A stretch of 64,000 bases of DNA from Vacuolonema iberomarrocanum LEGE 07170 (lineage in GTDB: Bacteria > Cyanobacteriota > Cyanobacteriia > Elainellales > Elainellaceae). This document shows, in pieces, positions 24,693 through 32,696 of this stretch (the first letter of the stretch is position 1; each line of letters starts with the position of its first letter). Both the position numbers and the translations under genes were made by a program. The DNA lies in contig JADEXA010000044.1 of NCBI GenBank assembly GCA_015207365.1, positions 1 through 64,000 of the forward strand, written 5' to 3'. The notes beneath the pieces were generated by a model. It was given only the letters and a program-made list of their open reading frames with translations. It ran no database searches and was not told the DNA's origin.

Positions 24693-25299
24693 GGTTCATG
24701 AGTTTGGCTCTTGCCGTTGCAATTTCCCGCTGTCGAATTTCATCTGACATAAATTGGTCAGGAACAGGCACAACAGTCACATCCTCAATCCCGATGAATC
24801 CCAGCACAACCCGCAAGTACGTATCGCAAAAGTTCATATTGCCCATTGGCGTTCCAACCACGAAATTTCCTGAGCTTGGAGTAATGATCAGTCCTTTTCG
24901 ACCCTTGGCCAATCCTTGAAACGCATAAGTAGCTGGATCAAAAGTAAACGTCCGATTAATGCGGACAATATTATCCAGATAAGCCTTAAAGGTAGACGGC
25001 ACACTCAAGTTATACATGGGCACCCCCAACAAGAGGTGATCTGCCCAGAGTAGTTCTTCAATCAGCGTTTCTGAGTGGGTTAATGCGGCTATCATTTCTG
25101 GCGATCGCTTTTCTGGTAAAGCGTAATTTGCCTTTACCCAAAGATCCGTTGGATGCTCGGGCGGATTACTCCCTACATCGCGCCTTTGATGTTGAGTCCC
25201 AGAATGAGCTGCCTGCAAACTTTTAATAAATTCATCACTTAAAGAACGCGAAATAGAACCTACTTCCCGAACACTAGATTGAATCTCAAGTAACTTCAT
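24688..25299 (-). CDS. azoR: FMN-dependent NADH-azoreductase / quinone reductase (AzoR-like)
   Basis: Flavodoxin-fold reductase, 203 aa, reducing azo compounds or quinones with NAD(P)H. N-terminal FMN-phosphate loop region MKLLEIQSSVREVGSISRSLSDEFI; then ADHLLLGVPMYNLSVPSTFKAYLDNIVRINRTFTFDP, a strong family signature; then KGLIITPSSGNF. GAGGGA ribosome-binding site before the ATG at 25299. The stop region overlaps the edge of the MITE at 24598-24692. Lies directly upstream of the ECF41 sigma gene on the same strand and is its most likely regulon member (inference). Confidence 0.9.
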   Translation of the reverse strand: MKLLEIQSSVREVGSISRSLSDEFIKSLQAAHSGTQHQRRDVGSNPPEHPTDLWVKANYALPEKRSPEMIAALTHSETLIEELLWADHLLLGVPMYNLSVPSTFKAYLDNIVRINRTFTFDPATYAFQGLAKGRKGLIITPSSGNFVVGTPMGNMNFCDTYLRVVLGFIGIEDVTVVPVPDQFMSDEIRQREIATARAKLMNL

Positions 25300-25403
25300 G
25301 CTTGTCCCTCTGTCTTAGACCTTCTACCCATTAAGACGAGAGAGGACTCTTATTTGTGACAAGCTTAAATTTCCACGTTGGAATTCTAGCCAGAGATATG
25401 CGA

Positions 25404-25444
25404 CATAGCTATACATTCAGTATCAGATCTGGTAGATAAGATCC
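25404..25444 (-). repeat. Copy of the sequence beside the putative attI
   Basis: 41 bp matching 14231-14271 with about five mismatches (shared CAGATCTGGT and GATAAGATCC). A third, more diverged copy is at 11433-11472. The rest of 25300-25562 carries no gene. Confidence 0.72.
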
Positions 25445-25562
25445 GCACAAGGAAACAAATGCTTGGTACGTTGCATGTGCACTTTATACGCTTCCCCAAA
25501 CTATTCGATCATTTGTAAAACGCGAGGCGGATAAACCCCCCCCCACCTTTCGTATTGAGGTA

Positions 25563-26015
25563 TCACGATCCAGAGGTATTCACCTGATCCGACTGCTTGA
25601 ATAAGCTAAAGATGCGGTTGACTAGGCTTTTGAAGCGCTCTTGATGTTCGGTTGCAGGAGTTGATAACCCAGCAAATGTCCAATCTTCCGTAGAAAATTG
25701 CCATTTTTGTTCGGTACAGATGTGACCACTATAACCACGAGCCTGAATTGTTTGGAGCTGGCAGGTGGGGAGCAGCAGATCTTCAGAAAAATTAACCTGC
25801 ATAAAAACGCATCGACATGCGAGCACTTCAGTGTGCTTTGGCAAATAGAAACTGAGGTCAATGGAGTGAGGATCAAGCTGACATTGAATTCTCTCGTCAG
25901 CAATCCATGGATTAAGATCAACCGTCGAGTCAGAAAATTCTGTCCGAAAAAGGACAGCTAGGTGAGCGATCTTACTGGCTAGTTTGGGCGTAATCGCCTG
26001 GCTGCTTGCATTCAT
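25563..26015 (-). CDS. Hypothetical protein, 150 aa
   Basis: Soluble and mostly beta-rich, with no TM. The middle (IQCQLDPHSIDLSFYLPKHTEVLACRCVFMQVNF) and WQFSTEDWTFAGLSTPATEHQERFKSL suggest a single globular domain. Cyanobacteria-style composition, but I do not recognise a family. Isolated between azoR and the aldolase; start at 26015 is the only good Met. Confidence 0.6.
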   Translation of the reverse strand: MNASSQAITPKLASKIAHLAVLFRTEFSDSTVDLNPWIADERIQCQLDPHSIDLSFYLPKHTEVLACRCVFMQVNFSEDLLLPTCQLQTIQARGYSGHICTEQKWQFSTEDWTFAGLSTPATEHQERFKSLVNRIFSLFKQSDQVNTSGS

Positions 26016-26230
26016 AGAACTTTATACAGCTTGGACTTATTTAAAAGTTCTCATTAGTGAAGCTTCAAAAGCAATCTACATAGGTTTTATAAAGCCTACT
26101 TTGGTGACTTGAGGGTTAAATGCTCACAGGATAAAAGCCCTAAAACGAAAGAGGATAGATAAAAATAGCTCAAAGATTTTCTAGGAATGGCTTCTAGCTT
26201 CGAGAGACCATATTAGAAGGCATATTCTGT

Positions 26231-26259
26231 TTGACAAGACTTTTTATTGAGACTATATA
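26231..26259 (+). promoter_or_regulatory. Sigma-70 promoter of the aldolase gene
   Basis: TTGACA (26231-26236), a 17-base spacer, then TATATA (26254-26259): consensus-like -35 and -10 boxes about 40 bases before the coding start. An AGGAGG ribosome-binding site is at about 26290. Confidence 0.72.
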
Positions 26260-26300
26260 TCAATAAGGAAGAGTCACGCAACAGCTTTTAGGAGGTTTCT

Positions 26301-27341
26301 ATGGATACATATACACAGGAGTTGCGAGCAACAGCCCAGGCGATGGTGGCTAGAGGCAAAGGTATTTTGGCCATGGATGAAAGCAATGGGACTTGCAATA
26401 AGCGATTCCAGAAGCTAGGTATCCCAATGACTGAGGAGTATCGACAAGCTTATCGGCAGCTGATTCTAACAACGCCAGAGCTATCCAATTACATCAGTGG
26501 CCCCATTCTCTACGATGAGACTATTCGACAATCGACAAAAGATGGCGTGCCCTTCTTGAAAGTTATTACCGATGCTGGCATGATTCCCGGAATCAAAGTG
26601 GATACTGGGGCAAAGGATCTTGCCGGTCATCCGAATGAGAAAATAACAGAAGGGCTCGATGGCTTGCGAGAGCGCATCGCTGAGTACTACAGCATGGGGG
26701 CTCGCTTTGCAAAGTGGCGAGCTGTCATCACGATTGGTAATGGAATTCCGAGCCGTGCATGTATCGAAGCAAATGCTCATGCGCTTGCTCGTTATGCTGC
26801 TCTATGTCAAGAAGGCGGGCTTGTCCCGATCGTAGAACCCGAGGTGCTGATTGACGGCAATCACACGCTGGAGCGCTGCTTGCAAGTAACGGATGAAACG
26901 CTTCATACGGTTTTTAATCATCTTTATACCCAAGAGGTTGCCTTTGACCAGATGATTTTGAAACCTAGTATGGTGATTCCGGGTAAGGAATGCTCAACCC
27001 AAGCTAGTGTCGAAGCAGTTGCTGAAGCAACGATGAATTGTCTCTTGAAGAATGTCCCTGCAACGGTTGCAGGCATTGCTTTTCTTTCGGGAGGTCAATC
27101 CATGGAGCAGTCCTCAGCTCACTTAAACGCAATGAATGCAACGTTTGGTAGTCGGTGTCCGTGGCCTGTTACTTTCTCCTATGCCCGTGCTATTCAACAA
27201 CCTGCACTCGATCATTGGAGTGGGGACAGCGGTCGGGTAGCTGAGGCTCAGCAAAAGCTTCTAGCCCGTGCTAAGTGCAATGGTGCTGCCAGCATCGGCG
27301 AATACTCCAGTGCTATGGAGAAAACGACAATTCTCGTCTAG
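26301..27341 (+). CDS. fda: Class I fructose-bisphosphate aldolase
   Basis: Schiff-base aldolase cleaving fructose-1,6-bisphosphate to two trioses (also sedoheptulose-1,7-bisphosphate in the Calvin cycle), cytosolic, 346 aa. Strong AGGAGG 6 bases before ATG. Motifs: KGILAMDESNGTCNKRF; GMIPGIKVDTGAKDLAGHP; RFAKWRAVITIGNGIPS (phosphate-binding Lys/Arg); VPIVEPEVLIDGNHTLERC; MILKPSMVIPGKE with the Schiff-base Lys (LKPSM); FLSGGQSMEQSSAHLNAMN. Full length. A good promoter upstream and a terminator downstream make it a single-gene transcript. Confidence 0.96.
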   Translation: MDTYTQELRATAQAMVARGKGILAMDESNGTCNKRFQKLGIPMTEEYRQAYRQLILTTPELSNYISGPILYDETIRQSTKDGVPFLKVITDAGMIPGIKVDTGAKDLAGHPNEKITEGLDGLRERIAEYYSMGARFAKWRAVITIGNGIPSRACIEANAHALARYAALCQEGGLVPIVEPEVLIDGNHTLERCLQVTDETLHTVFNHLYTQEVAFDQMILKPSMVIPGKECSTQASVEAVAEATMNCLLKNVPATVAGIAFLSGGQSMEQSSAHLNAMNATFGSRCPWPVTFSYARAIQQPALDHWSGDSGRVAEAQQKLLARAKCNGAASIGEYSSAMEKTTILV

Positions 27342-27390
27342 TGTTTCTGACTTCTTCCGTATAAACTTTGGGCTCTGTTCTGTGCGCAGT

Positions 27391-27428
27391 GCTCCTGGGG
27401 ATAGCATTGTTTCTAGGAGCTTTTTTTT
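27391..27428 (+). terminator. Rho-independent terminator of the aldolase gene
   Basis: GCTCCT ... AGGAGC stem (27391-27396 with 27415-27420) followed by eight T (27421-27428), about 50 bases after the stop codon. Confidence 0.82.
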
Positions 27429-27488
27429 ATTATCCATCTCACGTTCCGGATTCTCGTCGCGACGGAAGCCGTCCTCCCACTCGTCATT

Positions 27489-27583
27489 TATAGCGCTATG
27501 CGCGTTAGTTAAGTACGGTTGTGTGGGGCGCGCCGCGCCCCACACAACCCTTGCTGTGCTTAATGCGGTTGCACACCGCTATA
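27489..27583. mobile_element. 95-bp MITE-like repeat, copy 2
   Basis: Same orientation and nearly the same sequence as 24598-24692, with TATAGCG...CGCTATA ends and a central GTGGGGCGCG hairpin. No ORF. Such close identity 2.9 kb apart points to recent movement or duplication. Confidence 0.88.
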
Positions 27584-27660
27584 CGTTACCGCGAAATCGT
27601 AGAACAAAAAATCATCTCCTCAATCAGCAAGCCCTTAACATGTGCTTGGGCTGCACTCTT

Positions 27661-27963
27661 TTAGGCTGCGTTGTCGTGGTTTGGGAGCAAAAACCAGATG
27701 GATGACTCAAGCCAGCGGAGAGGCGTGAAAACCCAATAGCTGCCGCTGACGACCCAGGGTGTAGTAGAGCCTTGCAGTAAACCGGGGCCAAAGTCGCCCA
27801 TGGAGATACTGTGAGAATACTGTTTGTCACCATTCTCTGTGACGAAGGTCATGCGGTGAATGAGGATGTGCTGAGCGCGTGCCCAGCTGTAACCGCCGCC
27901 ATAGGTAAGCAGCAGGATACTGAGGATGATGAGCTGCTGCTTGGTGAGACGTAAGAATTGCAT
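27661..27963 (-). CDS. Small membrane-anchored hypothetical protein, 100 aa
   Basis: From the ATG at 27963 (MQFLRLTKQQL) there is one TM (about 9-30, LIILSILLLTYGGGYSW), then a soluble part (HRMTFVTENGDKQYSHSISMGDFGPGLLQG) and a second weakly hydrophobic stretch near the end. An earlier Met at 28029 adds 22 residues. No family recognised. The region to 28220 has nothing else visible. Confidence 0.5.
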   Translation of the reverse strand: MQFLRLTKQQLIILSILLLTYGGGYSWARAQHILIHRMTFVTENGDKQYSHSISMGDFGPGLLQGSTTPWVVSGSYWVFTPLRWLESSIWFLLPNHDNAA

Positions 27964-28220
27964 GGCGCGTGAAGGTTTGATGAGATGAATCAACGACTCG
28001 CAAGCTACTAGATACCGATCATCCATCAAGCTTGAGAGTTTACCTATCGTCTGGTGCTCAACGACTTGAGTGCCAGATCTTGGAATAGGACGTCAATCTG
28101 ACAACCTCAGCGTACCCAAAACTCAGGTTGTGCTCACCGTCTCAGTTTCCAACAGCTTCAAACAGCGGTAGCTCTGTATAGAGAGGAATGGCGAAAGGGT
28201 CTTCCGTGACCTTAAGCGCC

Positions 28221-29552
28221 TCAAATCGATTTTATGTATCCGCTTGCTGAGGTGATTGATTGATGGGGGTGGCCGCTTTGGTTTAGAACAGCTTCGATGG
28301 CAGCGATCGCAGTTTCAATTCCCTTTTCATGCTGGATTTGCGCGCCTAATGCCTGAGCTTTTTCGCGCATCGTCACATTGCTGGTTGTGGTCAGCAGTGC
28401 GTCCGCCAATCTGTCTACAGACAGCTTCTTTTGCGAAATGGGTTTGGGGCCAACTCCCAATTCATAAACACACTCTCCCCAAAACGATTGATCACCGATA
28501 AAAGGGCAGATAACTGTTGGCTTGCCTGCACGCAGACCGGCTGCTGTTGTTCCGGCACCCCCATGGTGTACGACGGCAGACACATGGGGAAAGAGATGCT
28601 CATGAGGCTCCGCTTTAATTTCTAATAGAGTGTCAGGCAACTGCTCGACTTCGAGCCCACCGCCACCTGTGGCAATGATGCCGCGCAAATTAGCCTTTTT
28701 CAGCGCCTCAACTACGATGTTTGCCAGCCGACCAGGTTGACGCCCAGCCATACTGCCAAATCCTATATAGACAGGGGCTTCTCCAGCATCAAGAAATGCT
28801 TTCAGCTCGGCTGAAGGCTCCCATTCTTCCGCTTGGTCTAAAAACCAATATCCAGTGATATGGACATGAGCAGGCCAATCCCTGGGGCGTGGCGCAACAT
28901 GGGCACTATAGCAATGGAGGACGGGAATGGGTTGACCATTCGCCAACCGAAGCAGGCCAGATGATTTTGGAAACTTGCTAAGCCCGAGCTGATCTTGCCG
29001 AAATTTATCCACCTGAGCCCCGTACATCTGGTAGCCCATTTGCACCAGCTTGTAAGTGAATGTGTTGTACCATCCGCCAAGGTTCAAATTAGGGAAGCCA
29101 ATGGTTGGCAATTCGGCGGTTGGCACGATCATGGGACAGGGAAGCACCATCACCGCAGGGATGTTCAATTTCTCTGCAATGGAGACGCCACCCAATGCCT
29201 TGGGATGGAAAATCACAATATCCGGATCAGCCGCTTGCGCCGTTGCCCATGAATCTGTGAGCAACTGTTGATTAATCGATTTAGCCTCGTTCATCAATTT
29301 GATTGTGGTGCGTACAACCCCTAAGACATCCCGTGATGTCTCCATCGCCTCACGGCCTTCAACGGAATCCATGAGATCCATTAAGTCGTTGGATGCATAC
29401 CCATAGTTCAAGCCGTGATCAGTAATAAAAGATTGAAAGCTACTGGATGTACAGATCGTTACGGTATGTCCAATAGCCTTGAGTCCTTGACCCAATGCCA
29501 CGAATGGTTGAACATCGCCGCGTGAACCAAATGTAATGATTAAGATTTTCAT
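28221..29552 (-). CDS. GT1-family (UDP-glycosyltransferase-like) glycosyltransferase
   Basis: GT-B fold enzyme, 443 aa, moving a sugar from a nucleotide donor to a lipid or small-molecule acceptor. N-terminal acceptor domain begins MKILIITFGSRGDVQPFVALGQGLKAIGHTVTIC, typical of sterol/macrolide glycosyltransferases. C-terminal donor domain has PVYIGFGSMAGRQPGRLANIV and the donor motif FPHVSAVVHHGGAGTTAAGLRAGKPTVICPFIGDQSFWG. Full length, no signal peptide. The acceptor cannot be predicted (steryl glucoside or carotenoid types are possible). Likely monocistronic. Confidence 0.92.
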   Translation of the reverse strand: MKILIITFGSRGDVQPFVALGQGLKAIGHTVTICTSSSFQSFITDHGLNYGYASNDLMDLMDSVEGREAMETSRDVLGVVRTTIKLMNEAKSINQQLLTDSWATAQAADPDIVIFHPKALGGVSIAEKLNIPAVMVLPCPMIVPTAELPTIGFPNLNLGGWYNTFTYKLVQMGYQMYGAQVDKFRQDQLGLSKFPKSSGLLRLANGQPIPVLHCYSAHVAPRPRDWPAHVHITGYWFLDQAEEWEPSAELKAFLDAGEAPVYIGFGSMAGRQPGRLANIVVEALKKANLRGIIATGGGGLEVEQLPDTLLEIKAEPHEHLFPHVSAVVHHGGAGTTAAGLRAGKPTVICPFIGDQSFWGECVYELGVGPKPISQKKLSVDRLADALLTTTSNVTMREKAQALGAQIQHEKGIETAIAAIEAVLNQSGHPHQSITSASGYIKSI

Positions 29553-29673
29553 GGATTTCCTTGCATGTAATAGCTGAGGTTATCGGCAGAAAAAGAATTT
29601 CTTGGAAAGATAAGGGCGATCGCCCACTTACTGTCCTAAGAGATGAGAAATGAAAGATGTTATTAACAGATGG

Positions 29674-30282
29674 CTATCCATTTTGATTTGAGAAAAGTTT
29701 TGGTATAACAGCTCCAACCTTATATCGATAGTTGATATATTCTTGACCAAAATGCTCCTGCATAAGTCTCTCTTCTTGAGCAATCCTAGAAAAATAAAGC
29801 ATAGCAAACGTTACTATTCCTAGATAGCCTACGAGCCAGTTTGAAATCAATAAACCTTGAGCTAATCCCCATAGCAGATGAGCACTATACATAGGGTGAC
29901 GCAAATACCGATAAACTCCCTGAGTAATCAGAATCTGATTCGTTTGAATCTCAGCAATAGGCGACCAGTTTCGACCTAAATCAACGTGAGATTGCCGCAG
30001 GAGCCAGAGTGCCACGATAAAAACACCAATCCCCACAATCTTGATGGGAAGAATCAATGGGTAATTTGCAAACGTAAGAATCGGAGCAAAGCAGTAAATT
30101 GCTGGAATCACGTGAGACGCGATAAACCAGACAAACATGATCAAAAGCTCTCGAGGAGGAATGGTTGGTTTTGATGCCCGTTGATATTTTTGGATTTGTT
30201 GAAATCGAATGATCCAGGCGACTACAACGCCAGCTAGATAAGCCAAGACAAATGGGCGCAGCACCATAGCATAGCTCCTCAC
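29674..30282 (-). CDS. Isoprenylcysteine carboxyl methyltransferase-like membrane protein
   Basis: Integral membrane methyltransferase of the ICMT/PEMT superfamily, 202 aa with about five TM segments. The C-terminal signature GVYRYLRHPMYSAHLLWGLAQGL and EERLMQEHFGQEYINYRYKVGAVIP carries the conserved RHP and EE residues that bind SAM. The bacterial substrate is unknown; many are phospholipid or isoprenoid modifying. Preceded by about 120 bp with a HIP1 site and then the glycosyltransferase gene, same strand but probably separate. Confidence 0.88.
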   Translation of the reverse strand: MRSYAMVLRPFVLAYLAGVVVAWIIRFQQIQKYQRASKPTIPPRELLIMFVWFIASHVIPAIYCFAPILTFANYPLILPIKIVGIGVFIVALWLLRQSHVDLGRNWSPIAEIQTNQILITQGVYRYLRHPMYSAHLLWGLAQGLLISNWLVGYLGIVTFAMLYFSRIAQEERLMQEHFGQEYINYRYKVGAVIPKLFSNQNG

Positions 30283-30512
30283 TTATTACTTTATTTTGAT
30301 ATTTAACTTGTTTGATTTTATCTGTTGGAAGAACTTAATAATTCGACAACAGTATTTGTTGCGTTATAGGCATGCTGAATCAACCTTATTGCAGATTAGA
30401 CCTTTGGTTGTCTACTTAACAAGGAACTGTTAGAGATGAAAGATACTTGAAGGAAGCTGATGCTTCAAAATTAAAACAAACGCTAACTATTTCTTGTAAA
30501 ATCTGTAGTGCT

Positions 30513-31565
30513 TTATGCTCTCTCGTAATAAGCAGAGTATTCGAGCTGCAAGGCAATAAATCTAGCCGTAGCAACACCATAAAACTGTTCAATTTCTTGT
30601 AAGGTTCGATCAAACAATGAAACGGGTTTCGTGTCGCTTTTTAACGCAATTTCACGATTAATTTTCTTGTTTGAATGTGTGGCTTTATCCGACAAAATTA
30701 CTAGGCTATGTTTGGTTTTTGCTTGACCATTATCAGCCATGAGCGAAACGACTTTTGAGCGAAATGTTCGTGAGTAAGCATCTGTAATCAGTGCCAACGC
30801 AATCTCGTCAACTTCATCGTTAATCGGAACACCGACAGTTTCATGCGTCCAGAACGAGAACCAATTTATGACAGCTGTAAAGATATGAGTCGCTCTCAGT
30901 TTGAATCGCCCACTCTGATGCTCTGCTCCCCAATGTTGAATGCCGACGCGCTGAGCTAATGCAGTTGCTTGCTCTTGCCCAGCGATCGCTTCGACAAGGG
31001 CCACTGAAACCGGAATTGAGGCGGAGATTCCAGTGGTTGTGATGACATTGCCATCCGCAACGTAGCGCCTGTTGCGGAGCCATTGCGTATCAGGAAATTT
31101 CTTGGCGAGGCGTTTGACCGAGAACCAATGACCCACGCCTTGCCGCCCGGCTAGGAGACCTGCATTCGCAAGAACCCAAGCGCCGTCGCAGATGCCGACG
31201 ATGGTTGCCCCCTTCTCGGCCTGTTGATTGAGCCAGGTGAGCAGAATCGGCTCTTTGGCATGAGCAACCGTTGGCACAACGACATAATCAGCTCCTTCTG
31301 GAAATTGCGTGTCAAACTCTGCGATCGTCGCCTGAGGCTCTATTTGCAGCGCAGGAAACATTCGCATTGGGCCTTTCTGGGTTGCGATCGCCAACACATT
31401 TGCAACACCTGACTCTGCAAGCACACCATAGGGAACCACATAGTCTGTGAGTTCAGTGAAGTGATTGTCTCCGACAACTGCTATCACGGGCTTGCTACGG
31501 TTGAAGCGCGGTACATAGGCAGGGAGTGTAGACGATGGGAATGGCGCTTGATGACGAATTTCCAT
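30513..31565 (-). CDS. DJ-1/PfpI family protein, 350 aa
   Basis: The N-terminal domain (about 25-215) is a class I glutamine-amidotransferase-like/PfpI fold as in GlxA regulators: KPVIAVVGDNHFTELTDYVVPYGVLAESG, EGADYVVVPT and the nucleophile elbow ATIVGICDGAWVLANAGLLAG with Cys in the expected place. The remaining 130 residues lack an AraC HTH, so it is not a full GlxA-type regulator. The gene follows the TetR gene by 54 bp on the same strand, suggesting an operon under TetR control. Enzyme activity unknown. Confidence 0.83.
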   Translation of the reverse strand: MEIRHQAPFPSSTLPAYVPRFNRSKPVIAVVGDNHFTELTDYVVPYGVLAESGVANVLAIATQKGPMRMFPALQIEPQATIAEFDTQFPEGADYVVVPTVAHAKEPILLTWLNQQAEKGATIVGICDGAWVLANAGLLAGRQGVGHWFSVKRLAKKFPDTQWLRNRRYVADGNVITTTGISASIPVSVALVEAIAGQEQATALAQRVGIQHWGAEHQSGRFKLRATHIFTAVINWFSFWTHETVGVPINDEVDEIALALITDAYSRTFRSKVVSLMADNGQAKTKHSLVILSDKATHSNKKINREIALKSDTKPVSLFDRTLQEIEQFYGVATARFIALQLEYSAYYERA

Positions 31566-31619
31566 AAATCGAACCTCCGTTTTATTTAAGTCGTAAAAAA
31601 ATTGAGCAAGCTAAAGGGG

Positions 31620-32213
31620 TTACGAAAAGCGCATTTGTGGTAGTAAACCAGCAACCGCAAGGATATCCACGTTTTCATCGAGGGCTGCCGTCAGCATCAG
31701 CCCCTGGTGAACGGCAAACATCAGTTCGGCAAAATGTTCTGGATTGATAGTCGTCTCAGGCATAGCTCCAGCCAGATAGTGTCGGGCAAATTGCGTCAAG
31801 GATTGACGTACCTCTGCACGATTGGTTTTTAAGGTGTCGGTGATATTGCCTTGAAAGGCCGCCTCATTGAGCAGAGAAACCTCCATCCGCGCAAAACCCG
31901 TTTGGCGATCGGCTTCTAAGCTGCCGAAGTACAAATCAAGCAGCTGCGGCAGGGACACAACGGCGGATTCGGGCGACAAGTCTTCCGGTTCTATGGCTTC
32001 ACGGTTCACCGTACGGCTGCGCTCGGCCACCGCTTGGATGATCTCCTCCTTGCTCTGGAAGTAGTTATAGACCGCTCCCGCACTCAACTCAGCCTCTTCA
32101 AAGATGTCCCGCATGGTGGTGCCTTGATAGCCTAAGCGACAAAAGCAGCGGACAGCGGCTTCCAAGATTTGATCGCGACGAGCCTGCAAGGCTTGCTCAG
32201 AAAGCTTAGGCAT
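31620..32213 (-). CDS. TetR-family transcription repressor
   Basis: About 197 aa from the Met at 32213 (MPKLSEQALQ). N-terminal HTH: RRDQILEAAVRCFCRLGYQGTTMRDIFEEAELSAGAVYNYFQSKEEIIQAV. The C-terminal ligand domain is helical. Likely represses itself and the DJ-1/PfpI gene just downstream. The inducer is unknown. Confidence 0.92.
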   Translation of the reverse strand: MPKLSEQALQARRDQILEAAVRCFCRLGYQGTTMRDIFEEAELSAGAVYNYFQSKEEIIQAVAERSRTVNREAIEPEDLSPESAVVSLPQLLDLYFGSLEADRQTGFARMEVSLLNEAAFQGNITDTLKTNRAEVRQSLTQFARHYLAGAMPETTINPEHFAELMFAVHQGLMLTAALDENVDILAVAGLLPQMRFS

Positions 32214-32294
32214 AGCTCTCAAGAAAAACGAACAATCGTTTTATATGCTTTTTGCTTGGTTCCTGTCAAGTGATGGGGTCTGAGCAACGGGGTA

Positions 32295-32522
32295 TTAGAC
32301 CGTCTCGAAGGACTCCACCTGAAACACAGGCCCAATCATTGCTGCTGTCATCACATCATCGCGAACCTTGCCCGATACCCGCACCGCTTGCCCATCCGAG
32401 AGCAAACCATCGGGCACACTCTTCTTGTAAATTTCGTAGGTTTGTCCACCCTCTGTGACGAGCGCCCATGCGCCCATACCCATTGAGGATTTTTTGACCG
32501 TACCTTGGAGTTGCTGTGACAT
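32295..32522 (-). CDS. Small OB-like hypothetical protein, 75 aa
   Basis: From the Met at 32522: MSQQLQGTVKKSSMGMGAWALVTEGGQTYEIYKKSVPDGL..., a compact beta-barrel-like pattern with AVRVSGKVRDDVMTAAMIGPVF. An in-frame Met at 32558 adds 12 residues. Resembles short OB-fold proteins of cyanobacteria; no function assigned. Confidence 0.62.
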   Translation of the reverse strand: MSQQLQGTVKKSSMGMGAWALVTEGGQTYEIYKKSVPDGLLSDGQAVRVSGKVRDDVMTAAMIGPVFQVESFETV

Positions 32523-32696
32523 AGATGTGGGTTTGTGTTGGGGGTGTTGGAGAGCCATCCTAGCCAGTTCAGGGTGGAAATGGGGTCGCAGTTCCCCTGT
32601 ATCAAGAACAGTTGGTGAAGCTCAGTCGAGCCGGAGATTGAGGGGAATCTTACAAGGCATCAAACGATCGCAAGGTCTGTAGAGACGGGCTTCGAA

